In this document: one piece after another, positions 26,892-34,689 of the stretch
How positions within the stretch are numbered: position 1 is the stretch's first letter
How the letters are laid out: every line of letters begins with the position of its first letter
Assembly: GCA_031288515.1 (NCBI GenBank)
Contig: JAITRG010000118.1
Coordinates: 1 to 34,843 of the forward strand
DNA from: Tannerellaceae bacterium
GTDB taxonomy: Bacteria > Bacteroidota > Bacteroidia > Bacteroidales > Tannerellaceae
Direction of reading: 5' to 3'
DNA: 34,843 nucleotides
Made by a program: the position numbers and the translations under genes
The notes under the pieces: model-generated
What the model was told of the DNA's origin: nothing
Database searches by the model: none
The model's input: the letters and a program-made list of their open reading frames with translations, nothing else

Positions 26892-27120
26892 CCAGCCCCG
26901 TCAGGGCGTGCCCCTCCATCCGGTCGGGTCGGGCTGTCCGCTCCAAGTCCTCGCTCGCCTCCGGCTCCCTCCGGGCTTTCCGCTCCCATCCCTCGCGCAA
27001 AAGACCGGGCGCTCCGCCCCCGCCAAGGAGACGCCCCCTCCCGTGGAGGCGCAGCCGGGTCAGGCTTTCTTCGAGGCGCTTCGGGCGTTAAAAAGTGGGG
27101 GGAGTAGTGTGGCGTCCGAT
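26892..27120. other. GC-rich non-coding block
   Basis: A block clearly richer in G and C than its neighbours, with repeated CTCC and CCGG words and short inverted GC stretches. Open frames cross it on both strands, but they are low-complexity Arg/Pro/Ser translations with no family likeness. It reads like intergenic sequence I recall as recurring in Bacteroides genomes, which could not be checked here. It ends just before the B12 riboswitch promoter. Confidence 0.35.
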
Positions 27121-27139
27121 ATTAATACATATCTTTACC

Positions 27140-27340
27140 GCCGGAATAATGGTGTAGCCTTTTATGTTCGTAAAAGGTTAGTAAAAGGGAATCCGGTGAA
27201 AGGCCGGAGCTATACCCGTAGCTGTAAGTTCTGTAAACCCCGGCATTCTTCATTGCCACTGAGAGAGACGAGTAGACTATTGCAGGTTCTCTTGGGAAGG
27301 CGGCCGGACGGGAAGGACAAGCCAGAAAACCTGCCATCGT
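27140..27340 (+). promoter_or_regulatory. Cobalamin riboswitch
   Basis: The core signature is readable: GGGAATCCGGTGAAAGGCC at 27187-27205, followed by CCCGTAGCTGTAAG (27215-27228), the GCCACTGAGAG segment (27255-27265), CTTGGGAAGGCGG (27291-27303) and the B12-box-like GCCAGAAAACCTGCC at 27321-27335. This is the layout of adenosylcobalamin riboswitches, which lower expression when B12 is plentiful. A T-run at 27343-27352 may belong to the expression platform. A box TATCTTTA at 27130-27137 is a possible -7 element. The TonB receptor starts 57 bases downstream, so the switch controls the B12 uptake operon. Confidence 0.9.
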
Positions 27341-27396
27341 TCGTTTTTTTTTGATGCAATTGTTTCGGGTGAAAATAATTGGAAGACGAAAATTAT

Positions 27397-29403
27397 ATGC
27401 CGAATTTGTTGTTTTATAAGAAAGGGCTTTGGCTCTGCGTCTGTCTGTTGGCGGCTGTCTGTTCGGCCGCTCAGCAGAGAGACAGTATTACGTATCGCGA
27501 ACTTTCCGGCGTGGAAGTGGTTGAAAAGGCGCGTCCTTCCGTTCTGCGCGAGGGCGCTCCGGTTCAATGGCTCGGCCAGGCGACATTCCGGAGCCTGGGC
27601 TTGCAGAGCCTTTCCGAAGCGGTCAAACGTTTTTCGGGCGTAACCGTGAAGGATTACGGCGGTATCGGCGGGCTGAAGACAGTTTCGGTGCGCAGCCTGG
27701 GGGCGCAGCATACGGCCGTAAGCTACGACGGGGTAACCGTTACCGACGCGCAGAGCGGGCAGGTGGATATCGGACGCTTTACGTTAGACAATATAGAAAC
27801 GGTATCCCTCTCTGTCGGACAGGGCGGCAACATCTTTCAGACCGCCCGGATGTATGCCTCCGCGGGGGCTTTGAGCATTACGACGCAAACGCCCCGGTTC
27901 GACGGGAAAGATTACCGCCTGGAAGGACAGATGAAAGCCGGTTCCTTCGGTATGCTGAACCCGTCCCTGCGCGTCGGGCGCAAGCTGGGCAAGCCGTACG
28001 CCGCTTCCCTTCATGCCGACTGGCTTCGCGCCGACGGGCAATACCCCTATACGTTTACAAACGGCGATATCGTCACCCGCGAGAAGCGGAAGAACAGCGA
28101 CGTCCGGAGCTTCCGTACGGAACTCAACCTCTTTGCCGGCTGGGGCAGGCGGGGGGATTTACGCCTGAAAGGATACTGGTTTGATTCGCGCCGCGGGCTT
28201 CCCGGCTCCGTTATCCTTTATAACGACTACCACAGGGAGCGGCTTCGCAACCGGAACGGCTTCGTACAGGGCGTTTATGAGAATCGCTTCGGCAGCCGGC
28301 TTACGTTTAAGGCGCAGGGCAAGTTTGATTATTCCCGGGTGCGCTATCAGGATTTCCACAGTAAATACCCCGACGGACAGCAGACAGACGTGTATACGCA
28401 GCGCGAATATTACGCTTCGGCGGCTTTGCTGTATGCGCCCGGCGGCAACCTGTTTTTTTCCGTAGCGGAAGACGCTTTTGTCAATACCCTGAGCGCTACG
28501 ATTCCCAAGTGCCTGTATCCGGAGCGGTTCACTTCGCTGACGGCTTTGGCCGCGCAGTACAGGGATAGCCGGTTGACGGCCACCGCCAGCCTGCTGGGCA
28601 CGTTCATCGCCGAGGCGGTAGAAACGGGCGAGGCCGCCGCCGACAGGAAACGCCTTTCGCCCGCCGCCAGCGTCTCTTACAGAGTGTTGAGCGGGCAGAA
28701 CCTGCGTATCCGGGCGTCCTGCCAGCATATTTTCCGCGTTCCCACGTTCAACGACTTATACTACAACCGCATCGGCAATAAGGATTTAGACCCGGAAAAG
28801 GCTACGCAGTACAACCTGGGGCTTACCTGGGGCGGCACATTCCCGGCAGTCGGGCTGGATTACCTGAGCCTTACGGTAGACGGGTATTACAACCGGGTAG
28901 ACGATAAGATAGTGGCGCTGCCCACCCTGTTTGTCTGGAAGATGATGAATATGGGGAAGGTAGAGATCAGGGGTATAGACGCCAACCTGTCGGCCCGTTT
29001 CGCCTTGCCGGCGGGGATGTTCCTGCAGGCGGGCGGTTCGTATGCCTGGCAGGAAGCCGTCGACAAAACGGACAGAGACTCGAAAATATACGGCCACCAG
29101 CTGCCGTACACGCCGGCACATACGGCGACGGCTTCCGTATCGTGGGAGAACCCGTGGGTAAACGTAAGCTGGCTGGCCACGGCTGTGGGACGGCGCTATT
29201 CGCTTCCGCAGAACATGGAAGCCAACCTGATGAAGGGTTATGTCGAGCAGCAGCTGTCGTTCGGGCGCACGATAGCTTTCAAACAGTCGTCTCTTCGCCT
29301 GCAGGCGGAAGCGGTAAACCTGGGAAACGTTACCTACGACGTTATCCGGTATTACCCGATGCCGGGGCGTTCGTTCAGAGGGAGTATTCATTATATTTTT
29401 TAA
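27397..29403 (+). CDS. btuB: BtuB-like TonB-dependent cobalamin receptor
   Basis: About 668 residues. The signal peptide ends near CSAAQQ. The plug follows directly (SLSEAVKRFSGVTVKDYGGIGGLKTVSVRSLGAQHTAVSYDGVTV), without the carboxypeptidase-like domain of SusC proteins, and a 22-strand barrel ends in SFRGSIHYIF. The family imports ligands across the outer membrane using TonB energy. The cobalamin riboswitch in front, the BtuG-like and BtuF-like genes behind it and the plug type identify the ligand as B12 or a related corrinoid by context. The start is the ATG at 27397; the frame also opens at a TTG at 27379. The next gene follows after 21 bases. Confidence 0.9.
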   Translation: MPNLLFYKKGLWLCVCLLAAVCSAAQQRDSITYRELSGVEVVEKARPSVLREGAPVQWLGQATFRSLGLQSLSEAVKRFSGVTVKDYGGIGGLKTVSVRSLGAQHTAVSYDGVTVTDAQSGQVDIGRFTLDNIETVSLSVGQGGNIFQTARMYASAGALSITTQTPRFDGKDYRLEGQMKAGSFGMLNPSLRVGRKLGKPYAASLHADWLRADGQYPYTFTNGDIVTREKRKNSDVRSFRTELNLFAGWGRRGDLRLKGYWFDSRRGLPGSVILYNDYHRERLRNRNGFVQGVYENRFGSRLTFKAQGKFDYSRVRYQDFHSKYPDGQQTDVYTQREYYASAALLYAPGGNLFFSVAEDAFVNTLSATIPKCLYPERFTSLTALAAQYRDSRLTATASLLGTFIAEAVETGEAAADRKRLSPAASVSYRVLSGQNLRIRASCQHIFRVPTFNDLYYNRIGNKDLDPEKATQYNLGLTWGGTFPAVGLDYLSLTVDGYYNRVDDKIVALPTLFVWKMMNMGKVEIRGIDANLSARFALPAGMFLQAGGSYAWQEAVDKTDRDSKIYGHQLPYTPAHTATASVSWENPWVNVSWLATAVGRRYSLPQNMEANLMKGYVEQQLSFGRTIAFKQSSLRLQAEAVNLGNVTYDVIRYYPMPGRSFRGSIHYIF

Positions 29404-29424
29404 TCAGAATAAAATCAAACAATC

Positions 29425-31119
29425 ATGAAAAAGTTATTTTACTTAGTTAGTATCTGCGCATTGACGGCAATGCCGCTTGTATTTACGTCGTGCGACGACG
29501 ACGACGACAATCAGGTAACGCCGGCCAGAGGCGTGAGCAACCTTTCCTTTACCGATACGGACAAGACGGAAGGCAAAATAGGCGGAACCCTTACCTGGGC
29601 GCTTCCCGAACCGGAAACCAACATTGACGGGTATGTAATATACCTGGGCGGCACGGCTACGGAAAAGAAAATCAAGGCGGGCGAAACGCCCAAAGGTTCC
29701 AAATCGTTCGACGTCCCGGCAGGAACCGACATCCCGGCGGGGCCCGATCTTTACCTGATAGTCGTTGCCCGGAATGCGGCCGGCGAGTCGACAAATATGG
29801 TTGCCCTGTCCGTAAAAGACAACGTGGGCTTTCCCATCGTAACGAATCCTTCGTTTGAAGACGCCGACCTCAGGCCCGGGCAGATAGCCGGCACGCTGTC
29901 GTGGAGCGTCCCGGCCGACGACGCGGAAGCGGTGACCGGCTACGCGATCTATACCGCCGACAGCAGAGACGGCGAAGAAACGAACGGCAGTAGCGCCGGC
30001 AAAGTAACGAAAATCGGCGAAGCGGCAGCCGGCGCCACCTCTTTCGAAATTCCCGAAGGAACCGCTTATCAGGCTTACCTGCGCATCGTAACCCTGTCGG
30101 CCTACGGCGAGGCGGCTTATTCCATAGCGATTGAAGATGCGTACACAAAAGGCGGCTTCTATATCCTGAACAGCGGAAACTGGAATGAAAACAATGCTTC
30201 CCTGAGTTATTACGATTATACGACGGGCGTCCTGACCGCCGACGTGTATAAGACGGCCAACGGGAAAGGCCTGGGCGACGGAGCGGAACAGATGCTGATC
30301 TATGGCTCCAGAATGTATGTCACCGTATCGGGTTCGAACCGGCTGGCGGTATTAGACAGGGATGCAAAGGAAATAAAGAGTATCGCGCCCGCAGGCGAAC
30401 CGGTGAATCCGCGCTGCATGGCGGCCGGCGCCGGGAAAGTGTACGTAAGCTACTACTACGGCCATTCGGTAGCCGTGCTCGATACGGCTTCGCTGGAAAT
30501 AGAAAAGGAAGTGAAGGTAGGGCGTTATCCCGAACAGTTGACCGTGGCCGGCGGCAAGCTGTATGTGGCCAACTCCGGCGGGCTTGACTATGGCAGCGGT
30601 TATGGCAAAACGGTATCGGTTATCGACCTGGAAACGTTCGCCGTAGAAAAGGAAATAGAAGTAATTATCAACCCTACGCAATTGAAAGCCGACAGCCAGG
30701 GCGATATCTATGTTATATCTATGGGCAACTATGGCAATATAAAGAATACGCTGCAACGCATAGACGGACAATCAAACGAAGTAACCGTTCTGGGCAACGC
30801 TACTTCTATGACGCTGGTTAATGACGAGCTGTATACATTGTTCGGACAATGGGGAGAAAGCAAGATTACCTTTAAGAAATATAACGCGCTGACGGAGGAA
30901 GTAATAAGCGATAATTTTATTCAGGATGCAGACGCCATATCGCCTGATAACTCGCCTGTTCTTGCCGTCAATCCCGTTAGCGGGCAACTGTTGATACTCG
31001 AAGCTCCTTATGGCGCTACAAGCTCTTTATACCTGTTCGCTCCCGGCGGGACGCTGGAAGGAAAAGCCGTCGACACGGGCGGCTATGCTTCCAAATGGAT
31101 TGCCTTTGTAAACGAATAG
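29425..31119 (+). CDS. btuG: Surface lipoprotein: two FN3-like modules plus BtuG-like propeller
   Basis: 564 residues. Lipobox FTSC with Cys23, followed at once by five Asp, an acidic stretch typical of surface export of Bacteroidetes lipoproteins. Two related beta-sandwich modules follow: residues about 37-137 (GVSNLSFTDTDKTEGKIGGTL) and 138-245 (NPSFEDADLRPGQIAGTLSW). The remainder (about 246-564) is a YncE/DUF5074-like beta-propeller with repeats such as VAVLDTASLEIEKEVKVG and VSVIDLETFAVEKEIEV. BtuG proteins of Bacteroides cap BtuB and bind B12 very tightly; they are propellers of about 350 residues, so the two N-terminal modules are an addition. The gene lies 21 bases after btuB and 15 before the BtuF-like gene. 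Confidence 0.85.
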   Translation: MKKLFYLVSICALTAMPLVFTSCDDDDDNQVTPARGVSNLSFTDTDKTEGKIGGTLTWALPEPETNIDGYVIYLGGTATEKKIKAGETPKGSKSFDVPAGTDIPAGPDLYLIVVARNAAGESTNMVALSVKDNVGFPIVTNPSFEDADLRPGQIAGTLSWSVPADDAEAVTGYAIYTADSRDGEETNGSSAGKVTKIGEAAAGATSFEIPEGTAYQAYLRIVTLSAYGEAAYSIAIEDAYTKGGFYILNSGNWNENNASLSYYDYTTGVLTADVYKTANGKGLGDGAEQMLIYGSRMYVTVSGSNRLAVLDRDAKEIKSIAPAGEPVNPRCMAAGAGKVYVSYYYGHSVAVLDTASLEIEKEVKVGRYPEQLTVAGGKLYVANSGGLDYGSGYGKTVSVIDLETFAVEKEIEVIINPTQLKADSQGDIYVISMGNYGNIKNTLQRIDGQSNEVTVLGNATSMTLVNDELYTLFGQWGESKITFKKYNALTEEVISDNFIQDADAISPDNSPVLAVNPVSGQLLILEAPYGATSSLYLFAPGGTLEGKAVDTGGYASKWIAFVNE

Positions 31120-31134
31120 CATGACGGATAACGC

Positions 31135-32259
31135 ATGAAGCAAACGCTATTTATATGTTTTCTTTTCCTGGCTGCGGCCTGTTCGCAGCCGGGAAAACAT
31201 GTTTCTGCCGCAGCGGCCGACGGCCCGGACAGCATCCGTTATGCCAAGGGCTTTACGGTAGAAAGATGCGACGGCTATATCGCCGTAGACGTGATCGACC
31301 CCTGGGATACGACCCGGCTGCTGCAGCGCTATCTGCTGATAGACAGAGACCGCCCGGCGCCCGAAGGCCTGCCCGAAGGAACGGTCGTACGAACGCCCCT
31401 TCGCAACGTAGCCGTCTACACCTCCGTACATGCTTCCATCATCGAACAGCTGGGGGAAGCCGGCCAGATTGCCGGCGTATGCGAACCGCAGTATATGTCT
31501 TCGCCCGCCGTGAAGGAAGGATTGCGCGACGGGCGAATCGCCGACCTGGGCATGGCAACCGCCCCCAACGTGGAAAAGATGATCGATATGGGCATAGAGT
31601 ATATCATCGCCTCTCCCTTTCAGAACGGCAGCTACGGGCAGGCCGGGAAACTGGGCATTCCTGTCGTTGAAGCCGCCGATTATATGGAGTCGCTCCCGCT
31701 GGGACGCGCCGAATGGGGGCGTTTCTATGGCTTGCTGTTCCGGAAGGAAGCGATAGCCGATTCCATCTTCGCGGATACCGAAGCGCGCTACCTGGCCCTC
31801 AGGGAGCTGGCCCTGACGTCCGCCGTCCGCCCCGCGGTATTGTCCGAAAAGCGGTATGGCTCCATCTGGTACGTGCCGGGAAGCGACAGCTATGTAGCGC
31901 ATTTCTTTGCCGACGCCGGCGCCGACTATATATTTAAAGACATTCCCGGCGCGGGAAGCGCTCCGCTGGCTTTCGAAACGGTACTGGACCGGGCTTCCCA
32001 CGCCGACGTATGGCTGATAAAGTACAACCAGGCCGACGAGATGACGTACGGCAGCCTCCGCGCCGAATACGCTCCCTACGAGAACTTCGACGCCTGGAAG
32101 AACCGCGCCATCTACGCCTGCAACACCGGCAACACGCCTTATTACGAAGAATTCCCCATCCGCCCGGACTATCTGCTGAAAGACCTGATTTGGGTTTTCC
32201 ACCCGGAACTGTTGCCCGGCTACGCCCCCCGCTATTACCGTAACATGGCGGAAAATTAA
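31135..32259 (+). CDS. btuF: BtuF-like periplasmic B12-binding lipoprotein
   Basis: 374 residues. The lipobox AAAC places the lipidated Cys at residue 16, followed by SQPG without an acidic stretch, so it probably faces the periplasm. The body is the class III ABC binding-protein fold of BtuF/FepB: RNVAVYTSVHASIIEQLGEAGQIAGVCE, then NVEKMIDMGIEYIIASPFQNGSYGQAGKLGIPVVEAADYMESLPLGRAEWGRFYGLL. It would receive corrinoid from the BtuB homologue and pass it to BtuCD. No BtuC or BtuD gene follows; a terminator lies 47 bases after the stop. They must be encoded elsewhere. Confidence 0.88.
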   Translation: MKQTLFICFLFLAAACSQPGKHVSAAAADGPDSIRYAKGFTVERCDGYIAVDVIDPWDTTRLLQRYLLIDRDRPAPEGLPEGTVVRTPLRNVAVYTSVHASIIEQLGEAGQIAGVCEPQYMSSPAVKEGLRDGRIADLGMATAPNVEKMIDMGIEYIIASPFQNGSYGQAGKLGIPVVEAADYMESLPLGRAEWGRFYGLLFRKEAIADSIFADTEARYLALRELALTSAVRPAVLSEKRYGSIWYVPGSDSYVAHFFADAGADYIFKDIPGAGSAPLAFETVLDRASHADVWLIKYNQADEMTYGSLRAEYAPYENFDAWKNRAIYACNTGNTPYYEEFPIRPDYLLKDLIWVFHPELLPGYAPRYYRNMAEN

Positions 32260-32305
32260 TACCGCCCTCCCTCCGCCCATTGCGCCGGAGACAAAACTTT
32301 TCATT

Positions 32306-32342
32306 TCGCGTTTGCCGGATTTGAGCAAACGCGATTTTTTTT
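32306..32342 (+). terminator. Terminator of the B12 operon
   Basis: A perfect 10-bp stem (TCGCGTTTGC at 32306-32315 against 32325-32334), a 9-base loop and T8 at 32335-32342: a textbook intrinsic terminator 47 bases after the btuF-like stop. Confidence 0.85.
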
Positions 32343-32418
32343 GATTTCCTGTTTGCCCAAATCGGACAAGAGCGAAACAGTTTTGATTTACGTTTGCCCA
32401 AATCGGGCAAGGGCAAAA
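32340..32418. repeat. Two copies of a 41-bp unit between terminators
   Basis: GTTTGCCCAAATCGG occurs at 32351 and 32392, each preceded by TTTGATTT and followed by (A/G)CAAG(A/G)GC. The second copy contains a perfect small hairpin (TTGCCC, 5-base loop, GGGCAA). The stem of the preceding terminator carries a third, shorter variant (GTTTGCCGG at 32310). It lies between two convergent genes. Confidence 0.65.
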
Positions 32419-32457
32419 AAAAGAGGCCGCCCTGCTTGAAGGAACAGGGCGGCCTCT
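32411..32457 (-). terminator. Terminator of the DUF6261-like gene
   Basis: A perfect 13-bp GC-rich stem (AGAGGCCGCCCTG at 32422-32434 against 32445-32457) with a 10-base loop. On the minus strand it lies 26 bases after the stop and ends in T8 (plus strand A8 at 32415-32422). Confidence 0.85.
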
Positions 32458-32483
32458 GCCGTTTATGTTGTCTTGCGTGCAGG

Positions 32484-33271
32484 TCAGGCTTCCGGGCCGC
32501 CGGCTTCGTGGCTTTTGGTTCTGTGTCCGGCCCGCTGCGCCAGGGAGTTGCGATACAGCTTCACGGTTTCGTTCCATGTTATTACGAACTGGTATGGCGC
32601 GTTCGCGCGAGATTCGGGAATGACTTCGTCCGGTTCCGCCACAACATTGCCCCCCAGACCGTCGGCCGGCAGCCTTGCATTGAGGGCCTCTGTCATGGCG
32701 ACGTAGAAAGCGTCCATTTGCCCGCGGAGCTGCCTCAGGTTTTCTTTAGGCTTTTCCACCTCCTCTTCCGCCCGTTCGGATCTGGCTGTCAGAAACTCCT
32801 GCTCCGCCGCGTCTATCGCCGCCACCCAGTCGGTAAGTTCCAGCAGCGAAACGCTGGAGGCATAATTCCCCCGCAGGTCTTGCAGCAGGTTGTATATAGC
32901 GGCCGATTCGGAGATGCGGTTTCCTGCCAGGATAATCTCCCAGTATTTCTTCAGCAGGATATACAGCCGTTCGGCGGCCTTTTGCCTGGCGTCGTCGGGA
33001 TACGCCCGCCAGCCTTTCGCGACGCCGTACAGCCCTTTGACAAGCCTGTCGCGCTTCCTGTCGGCCGCGTTAAGCTCTTTGGTATGAACGCTCTTGCGCA
33101 ATACCACCATCAGGTGTTCCGCCTTCTGGTAAAGCAGGACGAACCGGTCGTACAGCTTTTTATGCCGATGGCGTCTGCCCCGAATTCTTCCACATATTTC
33201 CTGTATTCAGTATAAAACTCGAACCATTCCTGGTTGCGGAGGCTCTTCAGCGTAATCCGGATAACTTTCAT
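32484..33271 (-). pseudogene. DUF6261-like gene with a one-base frameshift
   Basis: Two adjacent minus-strand frames encode one protein of about 262 residues. The first starts at the ATG at 33271 (MKVIRITLKSLRNQEWFEFYTEYRKYVEEFGAD). The second continues after the shift with KLYDRFVLLYQKAEHL and runs to 32484. The break is at a run of five T on the plus strand (33157-33161), read as A5 after ATA; six A would restore one frame. The protein is helical and rich in Ala, Glu and Arg, and resembles DUF6261 proteins of Bacteroidales from memory; their function is unknown. It may be a true pseudogene, a phase-variable or slippage-dependent gene, or a sequencing error. It has its own strong terminator. 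Confidence 0.7.
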
Positions 33272-33332
33272 GATACATTGTTTTTGTTGCCGTTCCATAA
33301 ATTGCCCGTAAATATACGCAATATTTCAGAAT

Positions 33333-33476
33333 AGCCGCCCCGTCAAAGCATGAAGCAAGCGGTTCGGTTTGAGCATAAGTAGCCGCCCCGTTAAAGCATA
33401 AAGCAAACGGTTCAGCTTGAGCATAAGTAGCCGGGGCGTTAAAGCATGAAGCAGTAGTTCAGTTTGAGCATGAATA
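33333..33476. repeat. Three 48-bp tandem repeats
   Basis: Units begin at 33333, 33381 and 33429, each starting AGCCGCCCCGT or a close variant and containing AAAGCATGAAGCA and TTTGAGCAT. The period of 48 keeps one minus-strand frame open (repeat LMLKPNRLLHALTGRL), but that frame has no likely start and no known relatives. The repeats fill much of the gap 33272-33613. Confidence 0.8.
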
Positions 33477-33483
33477 CGTTGGC

Positions 33484-33493
33484 GGGGGGGGGG
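33484..33493. repeat. G10 homopolymer tract
   Basis: Ten consecutive G on the plus strand, about 63 bases upstream of the -33 TTG of the restriction-modification promoter. Such tracts change length by polymerase slippage. It lies outside any supported gene. Confidence 0.8.
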
Positions 33494-33555
33494 TAGCGGA
33501 ATATGCATAACGATACATTTACTGCGCCATGGAGCGACTGCGCGTGCAAAAAGCA

Positions 33556-33593
33556 TTGCTACATAAAATAAAAACTATACATTTGCAAATGTA
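33556..33593 (+). promoter_or_regulatory. Promoter and 16-bp palindrome of the restriction-modification genes
   Basis: TTG at 33556-33558, 19 bases, then TACATTTG at 33578-33585 fit the Bacteroidetes promoter pattern; the start would be near 33592. The -7 box is the left half of a perfect palindrome, TACATTTGCAAATGTA (33578-33593), which covers the start site. A dimeric repressor bound there would block transcription. By symmetry the palindrome also places a -7 box on the minus strand. Confidence 0.6.
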
Positions 33594-33613
33594 AATTTCA
33601 GATAGAAAAGGTG

Positions 33614-34687
33614 ATGACAACTCAAATAATAAAGCCAGGTTTGTTTGGTATCAAGCGCTCGAACAGAGACTTTGAACGAAAAGACGCATGGGGGAAGAAT
33701 CAATTTAATTCCTCATTCCCGGTTGCGCTGGCTTCGTACCTGCAACATAAAAATATGGCTAACGTCTATTTAACGTTAGACAAGTTGCAAACAGTCAAAC
33801 ATACCAGGATATCGACGCAAAAGCTATACGGCATAGCTCCTGATTCCGATGATTTGTTTTTGTCGTTTGAAAGCGTTTATACTCCTTACGAACGCTTTGT
33901 AATAGGCGAGCTGCCAAGAGTAGACCTGGTAACGCAAAAGCGTAGCGACGGAACTGTTCTTAAAGGAATGGAAATTAAATTGACGGCTTTGCCGGACAAT
34001 ACTACTTGCGAATTGGCCGATAATCAATTTGGGACGGAAATAGTAACCCGGCCGCCGACAATCATTTATCTGGCATGTAGCATAGCCGCCCTTTACCAGA
34101 AATCGCACCTTCAACTGCGGCAATATTTTGATGCAAAATTTGACAGGTTACGCGACTGGACTAATCCTGAGATCGTACTGCCGCATATAAACGACATGAT
34201 TTGCAGCCTTGATAAGATTATGCTTGACAATAATTCCAGGCAAGAACCTGTAATCATGCAACCCGTTTGGAAAACAGAAGGAAAATCTCCGAGATTAGCG
34301 GAAAATTGCCTCGACGTATTTGTCTGGAGTAATTTTGCTTTCGTCGAGCTAATTATGAAAGAATTTCGTAATCAGCAAATACCTAAAATGACCAGACAGG
34401 CGCGAACAATTGTTTGGCTGTTCAAAATGTTGTATGATTTTTCCAAAACAGGACAGTTTTATCCAAAACAAATAATTGACGATTATTCTTACAATACATT
34501 AAATGATAAAGCATTTGCAGTAAACGGAATTATGACGCATTCCATCATGCATTGCCCCGAACTGACCAGGCCCAGAATAAAAAGCGCCGAAATTAAAAAC
34601 ATTATTTTAGGCGGAGGTCAAAATCTGCTAAGTCCCGAAAGGAGATTTGACGCGATTATTTTTAATACGCCCGAATTATTTAATTAA
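33614..34687 (+). CDS. HindVP-family type II restriction endonuclease
   Basis: About 357 residues from the ATG at 33614; the codon before it is a GTG that could also start. The N-terminus KPGLFGIKRSNRDFERKDAWGKNQFNSSFPVALASYL is characteristic of the HindVP family (RE_HindVP), whose type member cuts GRCGYC. A PD-(D/E)xK-like core is visible: Asp104 in PRVDLV and Glu120-x-Lys122 in GMEIKL. A C5-cytosine methyltransferase gene starts 2 bases after the stop, which completes a type II system. The gene is AT-richer than its left neighbours, consistent with horizontal transfer. The exact recognition site here is inferred from the family only. Confidence 0.88.
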   Translation: MTTQIIKPGLFGIKRSNRDFERKDAWGKNQFNSSFPVALASYLQHKNMANVYLTLDKLQTVKHTRISTQKLYGIAPDSDDLFLSFESVYTPYERFVIGELPRVDLVTQKRSDGTVLKGMEIKLTALPDNTTCELADNQFGTEIVTRPPTIIYLACSIAALYQKSHLQLRQYFDAKFDRLRDWTNPEIVLPHINDMICSLDKIMLDNNSRQEPVIMQPVWKTEGKSPRLAENCLDVFVWSNFAFVELIMKEFRNQQIPKMTRQARTIVWLFKMLYDFSKTGQFYPKQIIDDYSYNTLNDKAFAVNGIMTHSIMHCPELTRPRIKSAEIKNIILGGGQNLLSPERRFDAIIFNTPELFN

Positions 34688-34689
34688 CT

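Noticed and set aside
27122..27337. A 71-codon minus-strand frame
   Set aside because: It is antisense to the conserved cobalamin riboswitch.
31147..32577. A 476-codon minus-strand frame over the btuF-like gene
   Set aside because: It is antisense to a well-supported lipoprotein gene, has a low-complexity Gly/Arg/Val translation and runs through a terminator.
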